From Candidatus Pelagisphaera phototrophica (GTDB lineage: Bacteria > Verrucomicrobiota > Verrucomicrobiia > Opitutales > Opitutaceae): a stretch of DNA of 64,000 nt. The translations under genes and the position numbers were made by a program. Positions 1 through 8,821 of this stretch are shown one piece after another. Numbering within the stretch: the stretch's first letter is position 1; the number at the start of each line of letters is the position of its first letter. The notes beneath the pieces were generated by a model that saw only the letters and a program-made list of their open reading frames with translations, was not told where the DNA came from and searched no databases. The stretch is from positions 1,984,001 through 2,048,000 of the forward strand of contig NZ_CP076039.1 in NCBI RefSeq assembly GCF_014529625.1, in the 5' to 3' direction.

Positions 1-3000
1 TCCGAAACAGGTTTGCGCATATTCATCCCATGGGTAGGCTGGTTTAGACCAAGCATTTTGGGAGTCGTCGACGAGAAGCGATTTGCTCAAGGAGACGAAT
101 TCATCTTCCTCGAATTGAACCGTTCGCTTTTCCAGTTTTTCGAGAGCATCCCAACTCAATTGTGGGAAAAATGAAAGGGGACGCTCTTGACCTCTAAGAA
201 AGAGGGAAAGCAGGTCTTCGAGAATGCTGATGGCATCAACAATCGGTGGAAGTTCTATGGGAGACTCGGAATCCTGGAGGGATTGGATAAGTGACTTTTG
301 CGGTTTGATCGCATTTGACAAAAGATGGCGTACCCAAAATTCAATTCTGGATTTTGCTTTCCATCTGCCCGGGTGGAGAAAAAATTGCTGATCTTGAGAG
401 GCGCCACTTATTTGCTGTCCTGCGAGGCGATGAGTGTTTAGGCTTAGGTCAAGTGAGAGAATCTCTTGTTGAATAGGGCTTTTCAACTGTTCCCGCATCC
501 TCTCTATGCTCAAAGCTTGTTCGCGAAGCTTTTCGTAGGACAGTCTTTCCAGGTATCCGGGGGGAAGCAGTTTGAGTGAGGCAACCAGCGTCCGATCGAT
601 TGATTCAATGGATTGATTGTTCTGTATTGCTTCCGCGAATCGGTGTTGAATCTTGTACTGGTCGAGAGGGTTCTGGATTAGCGAATCTATTTCAGGGGGA
701 TTGTCCTCAATGGTGGTAAAGCGAGCGCCCAGTACGTTGGTGACAAAGTATTTTTGTGGATCCTTGAAAAACCTGATAAAAGACTCGACTGGAATGTCCG
801 CTTTCTTTGCCTCGATCGGCGTCGGTTCGAATTTAATTGCTGAATCCTCACGTTCCTTGGAAATCGTTCGGGCCAAGTATGTTTGGCAATTCATGGCCCT
901 TTGGCTCGAGTAAGTATAGAGGAACTCCTCTTTGAAGTATTCAGGATCGTATGACTGCCTCTTGTGCGTTACGATGCGACTGTTCTTTGGAGAAGCGGGT
1001 TCAGCTTTTTCAAGATAGTCGAGTAGCTCCGAGACGACGATTGAAGGCTCCCGCTTGATGTCGCTGACCGGAGCGAGCCCTTTGTAGCTAATGAAAAGGC
1101 GGTCTCGGGCGGCCAGCAACGTTTCCAGAAAGAATTGTTTGTCCTCGTCCCGCGTGTTTCGGTCTCCCCTTTTTGGATCCTGGGCTAGAAGATCAAAGGG
1201 AGCCCGTATCGACTTGCGAGGAAAAGTGTCATTATCCATCCCTATCAGGCAAATCACTTTAGCTGGAATGCTTCGCATAGGCTTGAGCGAGCAGAACGTG
1301 ACCCTTCCGCTCAAATAGCCGCTGACCGGGGCGGCGCTTTCCAGGGCTTTGATCGTGCAAGATAAGGCCTCTCGACCATTCGCGAACACTCTTGATTGTT
1401 CGGGAAGCGCGTCTTGGAGAGACTCGATCGAAGCCTGAAATCGGTTAAGTTCGATTTCGTCCGCTGGTTTGAGTCGATCGAGTGTCAGGCAAAGCCGCTG
1501 ATTCCAGTAGCCAATGGTTTCGATGCGATCAGCGTCTTTCCTAATGTCTTGAAGGAAGTCGAGAAACTCGAGGAAGCGTCCGGCAAGTTCGGCGCTTTCG
1601 CCTTCAATTTCAGTAAATGGGGAGTGATTTCCTGGTATCAGTAAGCCACTGTCTCGAAAAGCGATTCCGGCAGCTAAGCGAGTTCGAAACTCAGACCAAG
1701 TATTTCGGTTTGTGGGGAACGCATTAAAGGCAGAACGGTGTGAAGCATCCCATCCCCAAACCACTCCTGTTTCGCGTATCCAGTACTCGATGCGTTCGAA
1801 ATCCGATTCCGAGAAACGGAACGCTTCCAGAGTGATCGGATGTTTCAAAAGCTCGATGATTTCAAGTGCCGTAACTCGCTTATTAGAAAGTTCCAAGTAC
1901 TCGATCGCTCCTGATATGAATACGGATTCCTGTGGTCCGGACTGGTCGGCTATGGAGAAAGGGATAGCCTTGTTGGCGTCTTCCTGGATTGAGAATACTG
2001 ACTCAATATGGCCGACATATTGCTGGATTTCGGGGGCCATAACGAGAACGTCCGACGCTTGTGCGTGTGGATGGTTTGAGAAATAGTCGACAAGATAGTC
2101 CCAGAGAGACTCGACTTCCCTCCTTGCCCCAGCGGAGCGGTGGATTTGTATAGTACTGTCGTAACTGGGAAACGGATACTCAGTCTCTTCCTCAGGGGAA
2201 CGATTCTGAAGGAGAAACAGATCGGATTGGAGGCAACCCAATTGAGTGCTGGGATCAGGTTCTCTGAAGGCGCTGTCATCGTGAATGGGGTCCTTGTCGA
2301 GAGCGAGGTCCAGAAAACCCTGGCCCTGTCTTCCAAAGGAAGGGAGTAGGGGATTGCCCAGGTCGTAGGTAGCGTCTTCAATATCGAAGTCTGTAATACG
2401 ATCGGTTGGGGTCCTGCGTTGGGAGGCCCGAGCGATTTGCTTGGTAGACCTCAAGTCAGCCCAATACATTTCGGAAGGCTGAAGGAGATAAAGGTGTACC
2501 GGACGGAATCGCGAGACGACGTCCAGAATGTCTAGATATAAGGGCGGGAGAGAAGAGACTCCGAAGACGGATATGCGAGAAGGCCAGCGGGCGCTATCTG
2601 GTCTTATATGGTTTGGATCGCTGGCCTTTAGTTGCTGCCAAATTCGGGCAATGTGCTGAGGGCGTCCCGTATTGGGAAAGGCTCGTTCGCAAAGTCGTCG
2701 CCAAATTTCCGCCTGCCAGTCATTGGAGTCCCGTCCCGATTCCCAATCGGTGATCGATTCTGGACGATAGAGCAAGTATTGGTCGTAAAGCCAAGCGAGA
2801 CGGTTGGCTAGCTGTAGACGGCGTGCAGAACTCGGTTCGCAATATCGATTGAGAAGAGCGAATTCGGGGCGATCCTCAAGGTTGTCAAGAATGTCGAACA
2901 ACTCCCAACGAGCACTGTTCTCATCTAAAATACCTGTCTCTGGATGGGTGGGATCAAATCCCGTAAATATGCTCTGGAAAAATTTCCCCGGGAACGGGAA

Positions 3001-3195
3001 TTCCCAGCCGAAGGATACACCGAGGGAACGGGCAATTTGGAACCGGAGCCAGCGGGCCATACCGGGGTTCAGAGTCATGACTGTTTCTTGTTCCAGTAGA
3101 CCTTGTAACGGGTCTTCGCGTGACACTTCGACGAGTCGCTCAGCGAGCGATTCGATTCGATTGGAAGTGTGCAGGTAAAGCTCTTTAGCTTTCAT
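1..3195 (-). CDS. recC: RecC, exodeoxyribonuclease V gamma subunit (3' end beyond window)
   Basis: RecC is the Chi-recognising, inactive-nuclease-fold scaffold of the RecBCD helicase-nuclease, which processes double-strand breaks for RecA. Translating the minus strand from ATG at 3195 gives 1065 codons with no stop, leaving the window at base 1. The N-terminus carries TLNPGMARWLRFQIARSLG, the family's opening helicase-like segment. Near residues 648-662 is CLIGMDNDTFPRKS, matching the conserved RecC 'GMxxxxFPR' block. E. coli RecC is about 1120 residues, so only the last few dozen residues should be missing. No clear Shine-Dalgarno precedes the ATG. recB and recD are expected outside the left edge; neither is visible here. 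Confidence 0.9.
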   Translation of the reverse strand, partial: MKAKELYLHTSNRIESLAERLVEVSREDPLQGLLEQETVMTLNPGMARWLRFQIARSLGVSFGWEFPFPGKFFQSIFTGFDPTHPETGILDENSARWELFDILDNLEDRPEFALLNRYCEPSSARRLQLANRLAWLYDQYLLYRPESITDWESGRDSNDWQAEIWRRLCERAFPNTGRPQHIARIWQQLKASDPNHIRPDSARWPSRISVFGVSSLPPLYLDILDVVSRFRPVHLYLLQPSEMYWADLRSTKQIARASQRRTPTDRITDFDIEDATYDLGNPLLPSFGRQGQGFLDLALDKDPIHDDSAFREPDPSTQLGCLQSDLFLLQNRSPEEETEYPFPSYDSTIQIHRSAGARREVESLWDYLVDYFSNHPHAQASDVLVMAPEIQQYVGHIESVFSIQEDANKAIPFSIADQSGPQESVFISGAIEYLELSNKRVTALEIIELLKHPITLEAFRFSESDFERIEYWIRETGVVWGWDASHRSAFNAFPTNRNTWSEFRTRLAAGIAFRDSGLLIPGNHSPFTEIEGESAELAGRFLEFLDFLQDIRKDADRIETIGYWNQRLCLTLDRLKPADEIELNRFQASIESLQDALPEQSRVFANGREALSCTIKALESAAPVSGYLSGRVTFCSLKPMRSIPAKVICLIGMDNDTFPRKSIRAPFDLLAQDPKRGDRNTRDEDKQFFLETLLAARDRLFISYKGLAPVSDIKREPSIVVSELLDYLEKAEPASPKNSRIVTHKRQSYDPEYFKEEFLYTYSSQRAMNCQTYLARTISKEREDSAIKFEPTPIEAKKADIPVESFIRFFKDPQKYFVTNVLGARFTTIEDNPPEIDSLIQNPLDQYKIQHRFAEAIQNNQSIESIDRTLVASLKLLPPGYLERLSYEKLREQALSIERMREQLKSPIQQEILSLDLSLNTHRLAGQQISGASQDQQFFLHPGRWKAKSRIEFWVRHLLSNAIKPQKSLIQSLQDSESPIELPPIVDAISILEDLLSLFLRGQERPLSFFPQLSWDALEKLEKRTVQFEEDEFVSLSKSLLVDDSQNAWSKPAYPWDEYAQTCFG

Positions 3196-3285
3196 GAGTT
3201 TTTTAATATGAGAGGGCAGGATCGCGAGCTTGGCAATTAGGAATGAGAAGGAATAGCTAATGCTGTCGCGATACATTGGCTTCAA

Positions 3286-4008
3286 GTGTCTGGGCAGGCA
3301 GAGGATCCACCGTTCGAACCACTGGAGGAATTGGTCTTTGTAGATGCTCACCTTGACGAAGTAGAAGGAGTTGAAGGATCGGATGGCAGCTACGATATGG
3401 TTATTTTCCCCGATGGTGAATTTCTCTACGCCGTTTCGGTGTTTGACGGCGCTTTAGTAACCTTTTCACGAAACATCGATACGGGCAATTTAGCGTTCCT
3501 CTGACGAATCTAGGATGGGGAAACGGGGGTAGACAGTTTGGACGGCTATCGTTCAATTTCTATTTCACCTGATGGGCTCAACCTCCACGTGGGTGGATGG
3601 GACGACAATGCGGTCGCTCTTTTTAGCCGGGATACCGCTATAGGTGCGGCAAGCTTTTTAGGCAGATTGAAGCCTGGGGAGGACGATTTTTTCTTTGGAT
3701 GCGCCGCACTTTCTGACGGTGAGCCCGGATGGAGAAAATGTATATCAGGGCCTACCCAATCCATTTGCGGATCCGATATTACATTGTATTCAGGATCTGA
3801 GAACCTGCGGGAAAACGACGATTGGGAGAAGATAGTGCAAGTGAAAAGCTACAAGTATTTGCGGACGTTGGCCCGTTTTCATTGGCCTGAGGTAGCCCAA
3901 AATGCGGCCATGCTCGTTACAATGGGACAAGGGCTTTACACCGTTATTCTAGATGGCGGGGTAGGTGATACCGGTATAGAGCTTTTTGAGATATACGTTA
4001 CAGATTAG
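3286..4008 (+). pseudogene. decayed β-propeller (lactonase-like) protein with C-terminal secreted-protein domain
   Basis: One reading frame is interrupted by TGA (3502-3504) and TAG (3508-3513 region). Before the stops the peptide reads VIFPDGEFLYAVSVFDGALVTFSR; after them, in the same frame, ISISPDGLNLHVGGWDDNAVALFSR. These are successive β-propeller repeats of the 'SPDGxxLYVxxxxDNAVxxFSRD' kind seen in secreted Verrucomicrobiota and proteobacterial proteins. The tail (GSDITLYSGSENL...NAAMLVTMGQGLYTVILDG...GIELFEIY) resembles a C-terminal domain I recall from Opitutales secreted proteins. The propeller is far too short, and the join to the tail is abrupt, so an internal deletion is likely. 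No intact start or signal peptide is present. A functional short protein from 3538 is possible but unlikely. Confidence 0.7.
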
Positions 4009-4035
4009 GAATGCCGATAGTGGGCTGGGGTAAAG

Positions 4036-4087
4036 GAAACCTCGGTCGCCAGGCTTGGCCGGCGACATTTTTGTTGAGCGAGGTTTC
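4036..4087 (+). terminator. nested hairpin with U-tract, likely terminator
   Basis: An inner stem GTCGCC (4045-4050)/GGCGAC (4061-4066) is followed by ATTTTT, as in a plus-strand intrinsic terminator. An outer arm pair GAAACCTCG (4036-4044)/CGAGGTTTC (4079-4087) encloses it. The element lies between the 3' ends of the convergent pseudogene and ovoA, so it could act on either side. The U-tract fits the plus strand best. Confidence 0.55.
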
Positions 4088-4132
4088 TTTAGACTGGAAT
4101 CTGTCGACTGACGATCTTCTAAGGTTCTTATT

Positions 4133-6271
4133 TTAGCTCTGTTTTTCCCAGACAGTGACTTGGACGATATTGTGATCGAAAGACCGCCTGTGCTTGCGTA
4201 ATACTTGCTGAATGTCGATTGGCTTATCGCTTTGTTTGAAATGAGGGGAGAGGATCGACTGCAGGCTGTCGAGAGTTGTGGTGTTTTCACCATTAACCTT
4301 AAAGCCGCCTAGCCATTGGTCTCTATCCGTACGTTCGCTCTTCCAGTCGTAATTAGAAGCGATAATTAAGATGCCGTTGGCATTGAGACGAGTATGGACG
4401 GAATCAAGAAACTTTTTCGGGTTGTATGCCTTCTCTAACGAAGTATCCACTAAGATGAGGTCGTATCCAGAAAACAGATTTTTCATATTGGAAATATCCG
4501 CTTGCATGAATTCAACATTTTCTCGCGAACGATCAAGGCCGAGTTCCTGAAGGTTTTTCTGATGGAAAGAGACGATCTCACCTTCCTCGGGAAGCGTATA
4601 TTGGGTGTATCCCTTTTCCTTGAGGTCGACGCCGATTCTTATCATGCGAGCGGAAAAGTCGGTCGCGGTAACGCTCTCGAATTCGACGCCGAGTTCAAAA
4701 GCCGTTCGACCCGTTTTGCAACCGATGTTTAGGGCCTTATTCTTGTTGCGGCCCTGAACGTGATTGAGAGCGACTTGGGCCAGTTTTTCAGGATAGTTCT
4801 CAACGTTGAAATAGTCAGAGCCGTAATGAAGCTCGCAGTAGTGAATAACCTCAGGATCCGTTTCGTAACTGTCGTCCGGAATTTCCACCGGTGCATCCGA
4901 CAAAATATAGCGAAAGCCCGCATGTTGATAGAAATGGCGTCGGAAGGCGTAGCGTGAGTCTCGGATAATTTCGTTACCTGTTGAGATCCACGAACCTCCT
5001 TTTATCAGGTTGTGTTTCGTATCAAATGTTGGGGTGGAGAAGTCGTCATAGAGAGGGTGGACCTCGAATCCTGGAAAACCGCGAATAGGGGTTTCGGTAT
5101 GCTGCCAAACGTTGCCAAGGACATCGTAAAAGCCTTTGCCAAATGCGTAGCGGTCAACCGGAACCGACGATGCGGCGTCCTCCAAGTTGAGGTTACCAGG
5201 TGTTTTTTCCCATTCTGGGGCATCTGGAGTTTCCGTGTAGTCGAGGAGACGGTACCACTCTTCCTCTGTTGGAAGTCGAATCGGCTCGCCAGTTGTCGAA
5301 GTCTTCCAATTACAGAACGCTTTCGCCTCGAGGTAGTTAGTTTCGGCGGGCCAGGACCATGGCATTTCTATTTCTTCGAGCATGGCCCGAAAACGAAATG
5401 AGCCGTCTGCCTGCGGCACCCAGAACAATGGACAGGTTGGCTCTTTAAACTGGACCCAACTCCAGCCTTCAGGAGTCCAGTAACCCTCCTTTTGGTAGCC
5501 GCCGGCTTCGACGAACTCTAAAAATTCTTGGTTGGAAACGAGGAACTTTGACGCTTTGAAGTCCGCAATCTGGGCAGTGAACTGCCCGTACTCGTTATCC
5601 CATCCATATAAACTGTCTTGTTGAGACTTTCCAAGTTTAACCGTTCCTCCGGAAACGGCCAGTAATTCGTTTTGCGGCGCCACGCCCTCGATTTTGTCGC
5701 AAATTTGCCAGGCAGCACTCGTCGCATCGAGCAATTCAGCCGGAAGTTGGCGGATGAGCACCGAACTGGTCTCGAGGTGGATGCGTTCATGCTCAATCCC
5801 CATCATGATGACCCAGTATAGACTGTCCCAGTCTACGGGGAGGGCGAGGGGCGTTTCGTCAATCAGCTTGTCGATGACCGTGCGAATTTGATTTCGGTAC
5901 TCGCTCACCTCCTTGACCGCCGGCCAATCATAGTGGGCCTCGTTCAAGTCGTCCCACGACATTTCATCGACTCCAATTGCGAAAGTGGACTCGAACTTCG
6001 GATTGACTCGCTGGGTGAGAAATTTGCCGAGAAGTAGCTTGTTCAGGAAAAAGGTCGCTGTGTGCCCGTAGTAGAAAATCAAGGGGTGTCGTAAGGGGTC
6101 CGCACGACGGTAAAAAGCCTCGTCGTTAGACAATGTCTCGAAAAGAATTTCGTAGGCGTCGAACGTTTCATGGAAGTACTGCCGTATTTCTTCTCGCTTC
6201 GCTTCTGGGTCTCCCTCGTTGAGGAGGACGGTGAAGGGTTTGCGAAGTTCCTTAGTAGCCGTGTCTGCCAT
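4133..6271 (-). CDS. ovoA: OvoA, 5-histidylcysteine sulfoxide synthase / mercaptohistidine N-methyltransferase
   Basis: OvoA joins cysteine to C5 of histidine using oxygen and non-haem iron. Its C-terminal part is thought to N-methylate the thiohistidine to make the antioxidant ovothiol A. The 712-residue protein has the three expected parts. A DinB-like region (about 30-200) carries the iron ligands H161-x3-H165-x-E167 within HERIHLETSS. An FGE-sulfatase-fold region (about 205-450) includes GGSWISTGNEI and FRRHFYQHAGFRY. A SAM methyltransferase domain (about 470-712) carries NIGCKTGRTAFELG. The ELHYG...NYP block before the methyltransferase is typical of the OvoA C-terminal domain rather than EgtB/EgtD. 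The gene is monocistronic. The sulfoxide lyase (OvoB) is not adjacent. Confidence 0.93.
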   Translation of the reverse strand: MADTATKELRKPFTVLLNEGDPEAKREEIRQYFHETFDAYEILFETLSNDEAFYRRADPLRHPLIFYYGHTATFFLNKLLLGKFLTQRVNPKFESTFAIGVDEMSWDDLNEAHYDWPAVKEVSEYRNQIRTVIDKLIDETPLALPVDWDSLYWVIMMGIEHERIHLETSSVLIRQLPAELLDATSAAWQICDKIEGVAPQNELLAVSGGTVKLGKSQQDSLYGWDNEYGQFTAQIADFKASKFLVSNQEFLEFVEAGGYQKEGYWTPEGWSWVQFKEPTCPLFWVPQADGSFRFRAMLEEIEMPWSWPAETNYLEAKAFCNWKTSTTGEPIRLPTEEEWYRLLDYTETPDAPEWEKTPGNLNLEDAASSVPVDRYAFGKGFYDVLGNVWQHTETPIRGFPGFEVHPLYDDFSTPTFDTKHNLIKGGSWISTGNEIIRDSRYAFRRHFYQHAGFRYILSDAPVEIPDDSYETDPEVIHYCELHYGSDYFNVENYPEKLAQVALNHVQGRNKNKALNIGCKTGRTAFELGVEFESVTATDFSARMIRIGVDLKEKGYTQYTLPEEGEIVSFHQKNLQELGLDRSRENVEFMQADISNMKNLFSGYDLILVDTSLEKAYNPKKFLDSVHTRLNANGILIIASNYDWKSERTDRDQWLGGFKVNGENTTTLDSLQSILSPHFKQSDKPIDIQQVLRKHRRSFDHNIVQVTVWEKQS

Positions 6272-6765
6272 ATTTGGTTAATTGTGTTTGATTTCAGGTT
6301 GGTCGGGGGAAGCGGAGAACCCCAAAAAAAAACGTAAACTGATTTAGTGAACTATTGTGGCAACGAGAATCTCGCCGTTTCTGTGAAAGGGCTATATTTT
6401 GGAGAGGATTTTTCGTACTTGTAACCGCAGGGCGTTGATTCGCGTTTGTCTAGTACAATAGCCATGGAATCAGTTACGGATAGAAGTTTGGAACGAATAC
6501 GATCGGACGTGAAAACCTCTTTAGGCAATGATTTCTCGGTGGGTGAGATCCTTTTGGGGTGGGGTATCGATCTCAGATCTGATAGAATTGTTAGTGTTTG
6601 CTCAGAGAATGCGTCATGATGCTAGCTACAATAGCGGTAGATTTTGGAAGAGCCCGTATTCTATCGGGTTTAAATAATAGTGGCTACGGTGAATCGGTTT
6701 CTCTCGCCAAGTCGAAAAATGCATCCAAGCTACGAAGTGTTTATAAATCGGAGTTGGATCACTTT
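6272..6765. other. intergenic region between ovoA and the ECF sigma operon
   Basis: This stretch separates divergent genes and must hold both promoters; none could be assigned with confidence. One small open frame (6464-6619, 51 codons, ATG, starting MESVTDRSLERIRSDVK) is present without a recognisable ribosome site or family and is not called as a gene. The sigma frame also extends upstream to 6598, but that extension lacks sigma-factor similarity. Confidence 0.5.
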
Positions 6766-7365
6766 ATGCGTGATTATAGTGCTTCAGAAGATGAAGACCT
6801 TGTCAGAGCCTCGCTCGATGGTAACTTAAATGCTTTCGATGAGGTTGTCCGACGCCACCAGTCAATGATCACCCGTTGTCTTTACCGGTTTTGTCCCTAT
6901 CAGGCAGACTTGGAAGACCTCGTCCAGGAAACCTTTGTTAAAGCCTTTCGTAAGCTGGAGTCATGGCAGGCGACGGCCCCCTTCGAGAATTGGCTAAGGA
7001 AGATAGCGTACAATACGGGCTACGACTACTTTCGTAAAAATTCGCGCAACCCTGCTTCGATATCGGTCAATCACTCTGAAGAAACCGACTACGTGTTGGA
7101 GACGCTTTCTGAGGGTATCGATCAGAGGCGTTCGTACGAAATGACGGAGCAAGCTCAGAAAGTCCTGGCCCTGCTGCAAAGCGAGGATCGCCTTCTCCTG
7201 ACGCTTCAGTACCTAGAAGAGTTACCTTTAGCGGAAATTGCGGCCCAAATGGGCTGGGGTTTGTCGAAAACTAAGGTGAAGAGCTTCCGCGCCCGTAAGA
7301 AACTAAAAAAATTATTGATAAACAATGGAATCGCACAGGAAACAGACCAGTCCCACCTGGGATGA
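6766..7365 (+). CDS. ECF-type RNA polymerase sigma factor
   Basis: This is a group 4 sigma-70 protein of about 199 residues that directs RNA polymerase to a stress or envelope regulon. Region 2 is clear: AFDEVVRRHQ, then DLEDLVQETFVKAFRKLESW, and FENWLRKIAYNTGYDYFRK. Region 4 holds LTLQYLEELPLAEIAAQMGW and KVKSFRARKKLKKLL (helix-turn-helix). The ATG at 6766 is preferred because the sigma homology starts at once (SEDEDLVRASLDGN) and GGAG lies about 12 bases upstream. An in-frame ATG at 6598 would add 56 residues with no sigma similarity. The 3' end overlaps the next gene by 41 bases, implying coupling with a likely anti-sigma partner. Confidence 0.88.
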   Translation: MRDYSASEDEDLVRASLDGNLNAFDEVVRRHQSMITRCLYRFCPYQADLEDLVQETFVKAFRKLESWQATAPFENWLRKIAYNTGYDYFRKNSRNPASISVNHSEETDYVLETLSEGIDQRRSYEMTEQAQKVLALLQSEDRLLLTLQYLEELPLAEIAAQMGWGLSKTKVKSFRARKKLKKLLINNGIAQETDQSHLG

Positions 7366-7684
7366 AATAATAAAGAAGAGTCGCGAGGAAGTTCATCCGG
7401 AAATAGATGTGCGTCCACATGTTCGAGCACGCGTCGAGAGTGAGCTGCGTTTACCGGTAAAGTCTCGGCCGGATTCTGCCGTCGGCATGCTGGATGGCGT
7501 TATTGAACTGTTTTCGAAACCGTTTGCCCGCATTTCTTTGGGAGCCTGCCTCGGGCTCTCCGCTTTATTAGCAATTGCGACTACATCCACGGTTGAGGTT
7601 ACGGAGCTCACAGGAAATGAAATTGAAGTTGTGGAGAATTTCGATGAGGAACTGGTTAGAGTAGACTGGACGGAGTACCTATGA
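7325..7684 (+). CDS. small single-pass membrane protein, candidate anti-sigma factor
   Basis: I do not recognise a family. The 119-residue product is hydrophilic for about 55 residues (many Arg/Glu). It has one hydrophobic segment (about 58-78: SLGACLGLSALLAIATT) and ends in an acidic tail (VTELTGNEIEVVENFDEELV). Type II topology with a short cytoplasmic N-domain, its position inside the sigma operon and the 41-base overlap with the sigma gene suggest an anti-sigma role, as in CnrY- or RsiW-like systems. This is inference; no zinc-binding HxxxCxxC motif is present. The next gene overlaps by ATGA. Confidence 0.6.
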   Translation: MESHRKQTSPTWDEIIKKSREEVHPEIDVRPHVRARVESELRLPVKSRPDSAVGMLDGVIELFSKPFARISLGACLGLSALLAIATTSTVEVTELTGNEIEVVENFDEELVRVDWTEYL

Positions 7685-8208
7685 GCGCAAAAAGTAAATT
7701 TAGCGCAGTGGTTATTCTGGCCGTCGTTTTTACGATCGGTGGCTTGTTTGGTGTCGGCGGCACGGTCGCCTATTTAAAGCAGACCCGCGGGAATCGAGTC
7801 GATCGGTCAGCCCGCACCGAACGTTCGCCACGCGACATTTACCGTTTTCAAGTGGACCGCATGATGGAACGCTTGGAGAAGTCGCTCTCGTTGACGGAGA
7901 GCCAAGTGCCTCTTGTCCGAGCCGAAGTCACCAAATTCGGGGATGTTATGCTCGAGGTTCACGAATCAATGCGTCAGCGTTTCCATGCTTTGGTGGAGGA
8001 GCGATCCCTTGCGATCGAAAGTCACTTGAACGAGGAGCAGCTAGCAGCCTTCCGCGAAGATCGGAAAAAGCATCGAGACCGAGACAAGGCCATTCGAGAG
8101 TGGAGAAAAGACGGAGGTAAGGATGGAGCAATGCTCGATCGGATATGGAAGCCGAGTTCAAGCCCTAGCGCCAGCAGGGAACGGATGTGTCGGAAAGACA
8201 CCTGTTAG
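7681..8208 (+). CDS. periplasmic heavy-metal sensor-like (CnrX/Spy/CpxP-type) protein
   Basis: The 175-residue protein has an N-terminal hydrophobic anchor (VVILAVVFTIGGLFGVGGTVAYL, about 10-32). A charged, predicted all-helical periplasmic part follows (DRMMERLEKSLSLTESQVPLVRAEV, HESMRQRFHALVEERSLAIESHLNEEQLAAF). The 'LxLTxxQ...L...EQ' pattern matches the LTXXQ/CnrX-type fold of envelope stress or metal sensors. It overlaps the upstream gene by four bases (ATGA), completing a sigma / membrane partner / sensor operon like CnrH-CnrY-CnrX. The C-terminus (KPSSSPSASRERMCRKDTC) is unlike the rest and may reflect a late frameshift. Confidence 0.65.
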   Translation: MSAKSKFSAVVILAVVFTIGGLFGVGGTVAYLKQTRGNRVDRSARTERSPRDIYRFQVDRMMERLEKSLSLTESQVPLVRAEVTKFGDVMLEVHESMRQRFHALVEERSLAIESHLNEEQLAAFREDRKKHRDRDKAIREWRKDGGKDGAMLDRIWKPSSSPSASRERMCRKDTC

Positions 8209-8275
8209 TCGAATGCCATCTATCGCATTGAATTCGTGTCGCTGGCCTTGATGGGGCCATTCTATTGGACGTGAG

Positions 8276-8731
8276 CTATTCGTTTTCGTCGATTTTCGGG
8301 AGCACGTTGTTGGTCTTCAAGATTGTAACGGGGAGCTTCGTCTTGATGGCTACGTTCTGCTCTTTTTGAAACTTGGTGCCGACCGCTTCGCACGCTTCGC
8401 CAATGCTCCTGACCGGATACTTGCGTCCCTTTTTCGATATGTTATACTCATAGGCACTGCGTTTGATACGCTCGATGGCCGTGCCCGGATTGTCGTCCTC
8501 GGGAATTTGCACGACCCATCCCACGTAGTCCTCGTCGGGAGCAGTTCCTCTTGGATCGCTTAAGACGATTATAAACTGCTTTTTAACCACCGGTTCGCGC
8601 TGGGCCTTTTCCTCGTCCGCCAACATCTGGGCCATGTGCGCAATGTCGTTCATCACTTTGGATATCGTTTCCTGATCCAGGTTGTTACCGTTTAGGGCTT
8701 CAGCGATGATTTCTATAGGAATTTTAGACAT
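8276..8731 (-). CDS. conserved hypothetical protein, 151 residues
   Basis: I do not recognise a named domain. From ATG at 8731 the protein begins MSKIPIEIIAEALNGNNLDQETISK, then a Glu/Gln-rich helix (IAHMAQMLADEEKAQREPVVKK). A likely α/β part follows: FIIVLSDPRG, YVGWVVQIPEDDNPGTAIERIKRSAYEYN, and a Lys-rich tail. A longer frame reaches 9175 but runs antisense to the NUDIX gene and has shadow composition, so the short start is chosen. No signal peptide is seen; it is probably cytoplasmic. The gene is divergent from the NUDIX gene across about 90 bases. Confidence 0.6.
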   Translation of the reverse strand: MSKIPIEIIAEALNGNNLDQETISKVMNDIAHMAQMLADEEKAQREPVVKKQFIIVLSDPRGTAPDEDYVGWVVQIPEDDNPGTAIERIKRSAYEYNISKKGRKYPVRSIGEACEAVGTKFQKEQNVAIKTKLPVTILKTNNVLPKIDENE

Positions 8732-8821
8732 AAAGAAAAATCTGATAAATAGGCTGGTAATTTTGCCGGAGCGAATGTGATATGTGATCGTGCTCGACAC
8801 GCTTTCGACGATCCAAATTTC

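Noticed and set aside
1950-2381. 143-codon minus-strand frame inside recC
   Set aside because: It is in a different frame from the continuous RecC translation and has no recognisable protein features.
4133-6271. The FGE-sulfatase domain here as the maturase for the many sulfatases
   Set aside because: Domain order and the HxxxHxE iron site with a fused methyltransferase identify OvoA; it belongs to the non-haem-iron branch, not the formylglycine-generating enzyme.
6464-6619. 51-codon open frame upstream of the sigma gene
   Set aside because: No ribosome site, no family resemblance, and frames of this length are expected by chance.
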